Shown in pieces: positions 1 to 6,040 of a stretch of DNA of 19,255 bases. The position numbers and the translations under genes were made by a program. Position 1 is the stretch's first letter; each line of letters starts with the position of its first letter. The DNA comes from JAUIEH01 sp964483375 (GTDB lineage: Bacteria; Pseudomonadota; Alphaproteobacteria; Caulobacterales; Maricaulaceae), in the NCBI GenBank assembly GCA_964483375.1, contig CAZABJ010000051.1, forward strand, positions 1 to 19,255. Reading direction: 5' to 3'. A model generated the notes under the pieces. It was given only the letters and a program-made list of their open reading frames with translations, was not told the DNA's origin and made no database searches.

Positions 1-203
1 AGATCGCGGGCGTTGAGGCTCGTCTTCACGGCCATCATGCCGCAGCCGATGTCCACGCCGACGGCGGCGGGGATGATGGCGCCGGCGGTGGGGATCACAC
101 TGCCCACGGTTGCGCCGAGTCCCCAGTGGACGTCGGGCATCGCGGCAACACCCATAAAGCGGATCGGCGCCCTCGGCTCGACGTCGCACGCCGCACGCGC
201 CAT
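1..203 (-). CDS. rtcB: RNA-splicing ligase RtcB, N-terminal fragment (runs off window start, possibly 5'-truncated)
   Basis: The minus strand reads MGVAAMPDVHWG, then GATVGSVIPT, GAIIPAAVGVDIGCGMMA and KTSLNARD, the strongly conserved metal-binding region of RtcB, the GTP/Mn-dependent 3'-phosphate RNA ligase. The Asp and Cys of DIGCG are metal-site residues in this family. The gene continues beyond base 1. The start is doubtful: RtcB normally has about 50-60 residues before the MPDVH motif, including a stretch resembling GVPVED...QL. Here only about 22 residues precede it from the first available ATG (201-203), and those do not resemble RtcB. The coding sequence therefore looks cut at its 5' end, close to where the neighbouring isocitrate lyase is also cut. 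Recognition of the family is secure; gene integrity is not. Confidence 0.85.
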   Translation of the reverse strand, partial: MARAACDVEPRAPIRFMGVAAMPDVHWGLGATVGSVIPTAGAIIPAAVGVDIGCGMMAVKTSLNARD

Positions 204-265
204 CAAACGTTCGTTACTACCAGCCGAGCGGCCGGCCCCCCGGCCCGCTTAACTGCTATGATATC

Positions 266-1078
266 ATGAAAGCCTACATCGAAGCGGGCGCCGCAGGCGT
301 CCACTTCGAAGACCAAGTCGCGGCAGAGAAAAAATGCGGTCACTTGGGCGGCAAGGTGCTCATCCCCACCCGCGCCCATGAGCGCAATCTCAACGCCGCG
401 CGCTTGGCCGCAGACGTGGCGGGCGCGCCGTCGATCATCATCGCTCGCACCGATGCGGAAAGCGCCACGCTCATCAATTCCGACATCGACGAGCGCGATC
501 ACGCGTTCATCGATTTCGACGCCGGCCGCACCGCGGAGGGCTTCTTCCGCATCAAGCCCGGCATGGGCGTGGAGCACTGCATCAAACGCGGCCTGGCCTA
601 CGCCAAATACGCCGACCTGTTGTGGTGGGAGACCTCCACCCCGAACCTCGAGCTCGCCAAGAAATTCGCTGAGGCGGTGCACAAAGAGTTCCCGGGCAAG
701 ATGATGGCCTATAACTGCTCGCCGTCCTTCAACTGGGAAAAGAACCTGTCGAAAGACGACATCGCGCGGTTCCAGCGCGAAATCGGCGCGATGGGCTACA
801 AGTTCCAGTTCGTCACCCTCGCCGGCTTCCACGCGCTCAACTTCTCCATGTTCGAGCTCGCTCGCGGCTACAATGAGCGTCAGATGGCGGCCTATTCTGA
901 GCTTCAGCAGGCGGAATTCGCCGCGGAAGTCCACGGTTACACCGCCACCCGCCACCAACGCGAAGTCGGCACCGGCTACTTCGATCTCGTGAACCAAACG
1001 CTCTCCGGCGGCGAAGCCTCCACCACCGCCATGGGCGCCTCCACCGAAGCCGCTCAGTTCACTGACGCGGCCAAGTAA
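266..1078 (+). CDS. aceA: Isocitrate lyase, missing its N-terminal ~170 residues (probable pseudogene or breakpoint fragment)
   Basis: Isocitrate lyase cleaves isocitrate to glyoxylate and succinate in the glyoxylate shunt. The 270 residues match the C-terminal part of the enzyme: IEAGAAGVHFEDQ, the catalytic loop KKCGH (Cys24 here, equivalent to Cys195 of the E. coli enzyme), NCSPSFNW, and HQREVGTGYFD near the end. The first Met corresponds to about residue 172 of the ~434-residue E. coli protein. Family-like sequence extends only eight codons further upstream (GPLNCYDI, from base 242), and an in-frame stop lies at 155-157. The missing part includes the Mg-binding Asp of the DAEAGFGG motif and the SGW substrate-binding region, so the product should be inactive as a lyase. 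No clear ribosome binding site precedes the ATG. It could be a real deletion or rearrangement, or an assembly join. Confidence 0.9.
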   Translation: MKAYIEAGAAGVHFEDQVAAEKKCGHLGGKVLIPTRAHERNLNAARLAADVAGAPSIIIARTDAESATLINSDIDERDHAFIDFDAGRTAEGFFRIKPGMGVEHCIKRGLAYAKYADLLWWETSTPNLELAKKFAEAVHKEFPGKMMAYNCSPSFNWEKNLSKDDIARFQREIGAMGYKFQFVTLAGFHALNFSMFELARGYNERQMAAYSELQQAEFAAEVHGYTATRHQREVGTGYFDLVNQTLSGGEASTTAMGASTEAAQFTDAAK

Positions 1079-1093
1079 GTCAGATCTGCACAG

Positions 1094-1123
1094 GCGCCGT
1101 CCGCACCAGCGTGGGGACGGCGC
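1094..1123 (+). terminator. Stem-loop downstream of aceA, possible terminator
   Basis: A perfect 9-bp inverted repeat, GCGCCGTCC (1094-1102) and GGACGGCGC (1115-1123), flanks a 12-nt loop 15 bases after the aceA stop. There is no T-run after the stem, so it is not a canonical intrinsic terminator. It may act as an RNA 3'-end stabiliser or a weak terminator. Confidence 0.4.
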
Positions 1124-1174
1124 TCGCAGACCAGGTGACAGGGCGGCCGCAGCGCGGCAGTCTCTTCCCTGCCC

Positions 1175-1450
1175 ATGGAAATTCTCGCCCGCACCCGCCC
1201 CAAACTGCCGCTCAACGCCACCGGCCCGGAGCGTCACGCCGCCGCCGATCAGGCCTCGGCGCTGCAGATCGTGCGCTATCGCCCGGACGGCCCGGTTTAC
1301 TTGGCTTATCTCGGCGCTGAGGGGACGATCGTGATGGACGCCTGGCAGCCCAGTTTCGCCGATGCGCTTCGACAGGCGGCCGCCGAGTTCGAGCTTGCGC
1401 GACGGCATTGGGTGTTCGCGCCCGGCATTTCGGCGGATGGCCATGACTGA
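1175..1450 (+). CDS. Hypothetical protein, 91 aa, translationally coupled to rraA
   Basis: I do not recognise this family. The 91-residue product begins MEILARTRPKLPLNATGPER, has a short hydrophobic beta-like stretch (VYLAYLGAEGTIVMDAW, about residues 41-57), then an Ala-rich amphipathic helix and an aromatic end (HWVFAPG). No signal peptide or membrane segment is visible, so it is probably cytoplasmic. Its stop codon lies inside the start region of the downstream rraA-like gene (overlap of 8 nt with the ATG at 1443), which supports real translation and coupling. The ribosome binding site is weak. It could be a small accessory protein of the RraA-like gene, but no function can be inferred. 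Confidence 0.55.
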   Translation: MEILARTRPKLPLNATGPERHAAADQASALQIVRYRPDGPVYLAYLGAEGTIVMDAWQPSFADALRQAAAEFELARRHWVFAPGISADGHD

Positions 1451-1937
1451 GATTATTCGCACCGCGGATTTGTGCGACGCGCATCCCGACGTCGTCCGAA
1501 TTCTAAACCCTGGTTTCTTGAGTTTCGGCGGGCATGACGCGTTCTATGGCCGCGCCTCGACGGTCGCCTGCCATGAGGACAATTCCCGGGTGCGGGAGGC
1601 CTCCGAGGAAGCGGGCCAAGCGCGGGTGCTGATCGTAGACGGCTTGGGCTCTTTGCGGCGCGCCCTGGTTGGCGGGGATTTGGCGATGCGGGCGGCGGCG
1701 AATGGCTGGGCGGGCGTCATCGTCAATGGCGCGGTCAGGGACAGCCACGAACTCGCCGAGACGGCTTTAGGCGTTTTCGCCCTAGGGACCTGCCCGATGA
1801 AGACCGAAAAACGCGGTGAAGGCGAACGCGATGTGGCGGTGCGCTTTGCGGGCCAGACCGTGGTCCCCGGCGACTGGGTTTACGCGGATCGCGACGGCGT
1901 CGCTCTAGCGGACCGGGCGCTTCACGAAGCCGAATAA
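1443..1937 (+). CDS. rraA: RraA family protein (HMG aldolase / oxaloacetate decarboxylase-like)
   Basis: The 164-residue product matches the RraA/MenG-like fold along its length: TADLCDAHPDVV at the N-terminus, SFGGHDAFYG, the conserved VLIVDGLGSLRRALVGGDLA (about 62-81), GVIVNGAVRD (91-100) and PGDWVYADRDGV (142-152). E. coli RraA inhibits RNase E, while many relatives are 4-hydroxy-4-methyl-2-oxoglutarate aldolases that also decarboxylate oxaloacetate. The Arg99-Asp100 pair in GAVRD is what the aldolases carry, whereas E. coli RraA has GAVRQ; I therefore infer that enzyme activity is at least as likely as RNase regulation. An alternative ATG two codons upstream (1437) is equally possible. 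The gene overlaps the preceding 91-codon ORF, so the two are likely cotranscribed. Confidence 0.85.
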   Translation: MTEIIRTADLCDAHPDVVRILNPGFLSFGGHDAFYGRASTVACHEDNSRVREASEEAGQARVLIVDGLGSLRRALVGGDLAMRAAANGWAGVIVNGAVRDSHELAETALGVFALGTCPMKTEKRGEGERDVAVRFAGQTVVPGDWVYADRDGVALADRALHEAE

Positions 1938-2039
1938 ACCAGGCTCGGTTCTCCACTCGCCAGACGGGTGCGACGAAGCTAGGCTGCTACCAATGTTTGC
2001 GAACCGATAGCTGCGGAAACTCGCTGGAGCCGACATCCG

Positions 2040-2525
2040 ATGCGTAACGTCCTCACCCTATGCGCGGGCTTCGCCGCTCTCGCCCTGCCAACGCCTGCAA
2101 CGGCGGATTCGGTCGTCGCTACGCCCTTCGCGTGGCTCTCCGGTTGCTGGGCGACGCCCAGCGGGGCGGGTCGGGAGATTTGGTCGCCTGCTTATGGCGA
2201 GGACCTCACCCCGCATCTGTTCGGCTACGCCGTCACCCAACGGGATGGCGCGGTCGCCTTTTTCGAGCAGATGCGGATTGAACCTGTCGGAGAGGCGGCC
2301 TCCTCCCGCTTCGCATTCGTAGTCTCGGCGGGCGGCGCGGACCCGGTTCGCTTCGAAGGCGCATATGATGCGTCCCAAGAGAGCATCTCGTTTGAAAACG
2401 CCGAGCACGACTTTCCCCAGCGCATCACCTATGGGCGGGGCGGCTCGGGGCTCTTTGTGACGATCTCACTGTTCGATGGGACAGAGCCGCGCGAATTCGA
2501 CTTCCAACGCTGCGAAGCGGAGTGA
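2040..2525 (+). CDS. Exported DUF6265-type protein
   Basis: The 161-residue product starts with a signal peptide (MRNVLTLCAGFAALALP, cleavage probably after ATA at about 22). The mature part has FAWLSGCW, EIWSPAYGEDLTPHLFGY, FFEQMRIEP and ENAEHDFPQRITY, a pattern I recognise from the DUF6265 family of small beta-rich, lipocalin-like periplasmic proteins. Molecular function is unknown for the family. A GGAG sequence at about 2026-2029 gives a suitable ribosome binding site. The gene ends 9 bases before the stop of the convergent TAXI-type gene. Both are exported or membrane-anchored, but nothing else connects them. Confidence 0.75.
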   Translation: MRNVLTLCAGFAALALPTPATADSVVATPFAWLSGCWATPSGAGREIWSPAYGEDLTPHLFGYAVTQRDGAVAFFEQMRIEPVGEAASSRFAFVVSAGGADPVRFEGAYDASQESISFENAEHDFPQRITYGRGGSGLFVTISLFDGTEPREFDFQRCEAE

Positions 2526-2534
2526 GGTTCTCAC

Positions 2535-3893
2535 CTACGCGGCATGCCCTGCCTCGACGGCCCGTCGGGCGATGATGTCGTCGACCATCCGGATGTGGGC
2601 GCGAAGCCGGTAAACGTCGTCGTTATAAGGCAGGGGGACGTCGAGCTGCCCGACCTCTTCGAGGATCCGGGCCAACTCTCCGTGCACCCGGTCGCGTTCG
2701 GCGTCATCCTCCGCAGCGGCGAGGCCCTCGTGCTCCAAGCGGCGCAGGTCGCGATACCAAATGTGGATCCGCCGCCGCACCTGCCAGCGATAGACCGGCG
2801 GGGCGGTCTTTACGAGCGGATACAGCAAGGTCGCGAGCGGGATCACGAGCACCCAAAGGCGGTCGACCATATTGGCCGCCCAAAACGGCAGATAGCGGGC
2901 GAGGAAACTTGGACCGCCGCGTTCGAAATAGCGCTCAGCGTTCTCCGACAATGGAAACGGAACGAGGTCTTGGGACGGGAATGCGCGCGGCGGAGCGATC
3001 ACGTCGCCTAGCGAATAAAGCTCGTGGATCGCCTCCAAAATCAGCTCTTGGATCGCGGGATGCAGGTCTTCGCGCACCACGACCGCGGCGGCCGGCGCAA
3101 TCAGACGAACCTCCTCGGCGGGGACGTTCCGAGCCATGTCGACCACGCCTTCGGGCAAGCTGACATTAGAGAGATAATGGTGCAGCCGGGCGTAGGACTC
3201 CGCGCGGTCGAAGCTTAGCAGCCGCGTGCGTGGGTTCGTCATGAGCTCGTAGATATACGGCCGAACCAGCGTTTGCATGTCCTCGCCGGGGCGGCGCGGC
3301 GCGACCACGAAGACAGCCGCATCCGCCTGACCTGCGAGCAGCGCCTGAGCCGCCTCTTCCCCGCCTTCGTCTAAGAACTGGGCGTTCGTCACGCCATTGT
3401 CGGTCAACAGCATCCGCGTAAGCGCCCGGGTGCCTGACCCGGTGGGCCCCGCCGCGATGCGCCCGCCTTCAAGCCCCCGCAGGTCGGCGACGTCTGCGTC
3501 TGCGCGCACGAACACCCATACGGGCTCGAAGAATACCCCGGCCAGGGATTGCACCGTCTCTGATCCCGGCTGCCCAACGCCGACGCCGCCCTGCATGAAC
3601 GCTGCGTCCACATCCGCATCGTCGCTGGTGAGGAGATCAAAATTTTCAACAGAACCGGATGTGGAGAGGACTTCGACGCGGATGCCCTTCTCCCGCAGGA
3701 AGGCCGCGATGTCTTCGCCGCCGGCGAAATACGCCCCTGACGGGGAGCCGGTGGCGAGCGTGATTGAGCGCGGCGGGGCGGGATCGACCAATCGGGCGAA
3801 CGCTCCGATGATCAGCAACAGAACGATGGCCCCGGCGACGCCGCCTGCGATCCAGACGATACGCTCGTTCCGCTTGATCCAATCGGCGCTCAT
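2535..3893 (-). CDS. TAXI family TRAP-type solute-binding protein, membrane-anchored
   Basis: The 452-residue product carries an N-terminal membrane helix (about 12-34, IVWIAGGVAGAIVLLLIIG), then a TAXI-type periplasmic ligand-binding domain: ITLATGSPSGAYFAGGEDIA (44-63), the loop VLSTSGSVENFDLL, DAAFMQGG, and the hinge region IAAGPTGSGTRALTRMLL (146-163). A second membrane helix lies at about 343-362 (RLWVLVIPLATLLYPL). It is followed by a ~90-residue cytoplasmic tail rich in charged helices. Classical TAXI proteins are free periplasmic receptors for TRAP transporters (~320 aa). This longer form with a C-terminal membrane helix and tail is a known variant of unclear ligand. No TRAP permease gene is nearby. 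The ATG at 3891-3893 is preceded by a purine-rich GGAGGGG on the coding strand, which supports this start. Confidence 0.88.
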   Translation of the reverse strand: MSADWIKRNERIVWIAGGVAGAIVLLLIIGAFARLVDPAPPRSITLATGSPSGAYFAGGEDIAAFLREKGIRVEVLSTSGSVENFDLLTSDDADVDAAFMQGGVGVGQPGSETVQSLAGVFFEPVWVFVRADADVADLRGLEGGRIAAGPTGSGTRALTRMLLTDNGVTNAQFLDEGGEEAAQALLAGQADAAVFVVAPRRPGEDMQTLVRPYIYELMTNPRTRLLSFDRAESYARLHHYLSNVSLPEGVVDMARNVPAEEVRLIAPAAAVVVREDLHPAIQELILEAIHELYSLGDVIAPPRAFPSQDLVPFPLSENAERYFERGGPSFLARYLPFWAANMVDRLWVLVIPLATLLYPLVKTAPPVYRWQVRRRIHIWYRDLRRLEHEGLAAAEDDAERDRVHGELARILEEVGQLDVPLPYNDDVYRLRAHIRMVDDIIARRAVEAGHAA

Positions 3894-3966
3894 CCACCCC
3901 TCCCAAAACGCGTATGCGCCGGCGTTGGCGCTGGGCCAGCCTAAGCTGGGCCGGCCCGACAGAGTA

Positions 3967-4004
3967 AGCCGTCGCAGCGACGCAGAAACGGCGCCGCGAC
4001 GGCT
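3967..4004 (-). terminator. Stem-loop between the VWA lipoprotein and TAXI genes
   Basis: A perfect 9-bp inverted repeat, AGCCGTCGC (3967-3975) and GCGACGGCT (3996-4004), has a 20-nt loop. It lies just downstream of the VWA gene on the minus strand. In that direction the stem is followed by TTACTCTGTC, only a weak T-rich tail. It probably terminates or attenuates the VWA transcript before the TAXI gene. Confidence 0.5.
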
Positions 4005-4025
4005 ATCCCCTGAAAACCAGGGTAT
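4005..4025 (-). terminator. Small second hairpin after the VWA gene
   Basis: CCCTG (4008-4012) and CAGGG (4018-4022) flank a 5-nt A-rich loop, with two more A/T pairs outside a mismatch. It sits 5 bases after the VWA stop and beside the larger hairpin. The stem is short; a role in 3'-end formation is only suggested by position. Confidence 0.3.
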
Positions 4026-4030
4026 CCGCC

Positions 4031-5875
4031 CTATTGGTCGCCGGGCTGACCGGGACGGTCGAGCGTCGGCAAGGCCGCGGCGGATTGAGCTACGCGGACC
4101 AGTTGTACGAATTCCGCACGATAGCCGAAGGGATCCTCGCCCCGGCCGGTCTGGGCCAACGCGATGACGTCGTCATAGCCGAAGTCGTTCAAGAACGGCT
4201 CGTCGCGAAGCAATTGAGCGAAGCCGGCGACCGCATAGGCGAAACGGGCTTCCCCGCCGACCGCCTCAAGACTGTCATAGGCGTCTTGATCGGTGATCGG
4301 GCGTTCGATGAGGCGGCTTTCGTCCTCCCCGGGAAGTTTGTAGCGAACGCGCAGAAACGCGATTTCTTCGCTGAATTCGGTCTCGGTCTCCGGCGCGGGC
4401 CCGTAACGGCTTTCGTCGATGAGACGGCCTTCGCTGTCGGGCGCCACAATTTCATAAATCGCGGTGACCTCGTGACCGGCGCCGATTTCACCGGCGTCGA
4501 CTTCGTCATTGTTGAAGTCTTCGCGGTTCAACATGCGCGTTTCATAGCCGATCAACCGGTACTCCGCGACGCGGGCGGGGTTGAACTCGATCTGGATTTT
4601 GACGTCGTTGGCGATGGGGAAGAGCGCGCCTTGCATTTCATCATGCAGCACTTTGCGCGCTTCATTGAGGCTGTCGATATACGCCGCGGTCCCGTTGCCG
4701 GCCTGGGCGACGGTTTGCATCAGCGCGTCGTTGTAATTGCCGCGACCGAACCCGAGCACGGAGAGATAAATCTCTTCTTCGCGCTGCCGTTCGACGAAAT
4801 CCTCCAGGCGTTCGTCTTGGGTGACGCCGACATTGAAGTCGCCGTCGGTGGCGAGGATCACCCGGTTGACGGCGTTCTCATCGAAGTTCTGGCGCGCCAG
4901 GGCGTAGGCGAGACGCATGCCCTCTCCGCCCGCGGTGGAGCCGCCGGCCTGGAGGTTGTCGATGGCGGCGAGAATGCGGCTGCGCTCAGAGCCCGGCGTT
5001 GGCTCGAGGACCGCGCCGGCCGCGCCCGCATACACCACGATGGACACCATATCGTCGTCATTCAGCTGGTCGACGAGCATGCGCATCGACTGCTGCAGCA
5101 GCGGCAGCTTGTCGGGATCGTTCATCGAGCCTGAAACGTCCAGCAAGAACACCAGGTTCGCCCGCGGACGTTCTTCGGGGATGATGTCATAGCCCTGCAG
5201 GCCCACATGCAGGAGCTGAGCGTTCTCGTTCCAAGGGCTCGGAGAAACGGTGACGTTCACGGAGAACGGTTGTTCGCGCCCATCCGGCAATGGGTAGTCG
5301 TAGTCGAAATAGTTGATCATCTCCTCAGGACGCACCGCTTGGCCGGGCGGCAACACGCCATCGGAGAGGTGGCTGCGGACAAGGGCGTAAGAGGCCGTAT
5401 CGACATCCACCGAGAAGGTCGAAACCGGCTCTTCGGAGACCAAGCGCACCGGGTTGGGCTCTTCGTCGGGGAACCGCTCCCGGTCGACGTCGCCGGGGAC
5501 CGGCTGCGCGCTGGGATCGGGGATGACGGCGGAGGACTGAAGCCCGCCGGCCACCGCGCCGACCGCGGAGCCGCCGGTGATGTCGCGAACGCGGCCAGGC
5601 ATCGGGGCAGGCGGAGGCGGGGAGGCCAGCGCCAATTCCGGCGCCGGCTCGGCCCGCGGAGCCGGTTCGAACATGGCTTCGTCGCGCTCGCCGCCGTCAT
5701 CGGTTTCTCCGCCTTCGGCGGGTTCGGCCGGCGCGTCTTGGCGCGCTTCCGATTCGGATTGGGGTTCGCCGGTTTGGCGGCTTCCCTCGTCGTTTTCGGC
5801 GGCTTGTTGGCAAGCGGCGACAATCAGCGCGAGGGCGGCGGCGGCGCCGAAAAGCGCGAAACGAGTGGTGTTCAT
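4031..5875 (-). CDS. von Willebrand factor type A domain lipoprotein (YfbK-like)
   Basis: The 614-residue product begins with a lipoprotein signal peptide ending LIVAAC (lipid-modified Cys22). A long low-complexity acidic and Pro/Ala-rich linker follows (about 25-95). A conserved N-terminal module (about 150-230, FSVDVDTASYALVRSHL, RPEEMINYFDYDYP) precedes the VWA domain (about 238-410). The metal-ion-dependent adhesion site is intact: D246-V-S-G-S250, Thr314 in GGSTAGG and Asp344 in ATDGDFNVG. The C-terminal ~180 residues match the DUF3520-type region of YfbK-like proteins. Relatives are cell-envelope proteins of unknown ligand. AAGGA about 10 bases upstream supports the start. It is divergent from the cNMP/TrxB-like gene, sharing a 165-bp intergenic region. 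Confidence 0.92.
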   Translation of the reverse strand: MNTTRFALFGAAAALALIVAACQQAAENDEGSRQTGEPQSESEARQDAPAEPAEGGETDDGGERDEAMFEPAPRAEPAPELALASPPPPAPMPGRVRDITGGSAVGAVAGGLQSSAVIPDPSAQPVPGDVDRERFPDEEPNPVRLVSEEPVSTFSVDVDTASYALVRSHLSDGVLPPGQAVRPEEMINYFDYDYPLPDGREQPFSVNVTVSPSPWNENAQLLHVGLQGYDIIPEERPRANLVFLLDVSGSMNDPDKLPLLQQSMRMLVDQLNDDDMVSIVVYAGAAGAVLEPTPGSERSRILAAIDNLQAGGSTAGGEGMRLAYALARQNFDENAVNRVILATDGDFNVGVTQDERLEDFVERQREEEIYLSVLGFGRGNYNDALMQTVAQAGNGTAAYIDSLNEARKVLHDEMQGALFPIANDVKIQIEFNPARVAEYRLIGYETRMLNREDFNNDEVDAGEIGAGHEVTAIYEIVAPDSEGRLIDESRYGPAPETETEFSEEIAFLRVRYKLPGEDESRLIERPITDQDAYDSLEAVGGEARFAYAVAGFAQLLRDEPFLNDFGYDDVIALAQTGRGEDPFGYRAEFVQLVRVAQSAAALPTLDRPGQPGDQ

Positions 5876-6040
5876 CCGATCGGATCCTTGTGTTCCCTAC
5901 CCTGACCCTGGCTGTGTAACCCGGCCCGGGGTCGGCGAAAATGCGGCGGTTTTCTGACCCTTCACGCTTTCGTGAGGCGGCTTGCTGGCGCAGTCCACGT
6001 CAAAGCCCTAAATCCAACGCACCGAGCGGAGGATACGCCC

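Noticed and set aside
13..252. 79-codon plus-strand ORF at the window start
   Set aside because: It is the complement of the RtcB metal-binding region; the Pro/Ala/Thr-rich translation is a shadow.
203..1462. Long 419-codon minus-strand ORF across aceA and the following small ORF
   Set aside because: It is antisense to the clearly homologous isocitrate lyase; its Arg/Gly/Val-rich sequence shows no domain. Such shadow frames are common in GC-rich genomes.
4034..5134. Long 366-codon plus-strand ORF opposite the VWA gene
   Set aside because: It is antisense to an intact VWA lipoprotein with family motifs. The sequence shows no domain of its own.
5982..6013. Possible -35/-10 pair (TTGCTG and CTAAAT) before the cNMP/TrxB-like gene
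   Set aside because: The spacing is 18-20 bases depending on register and the match is weak. It is too uncertain to annotate as a promoter.
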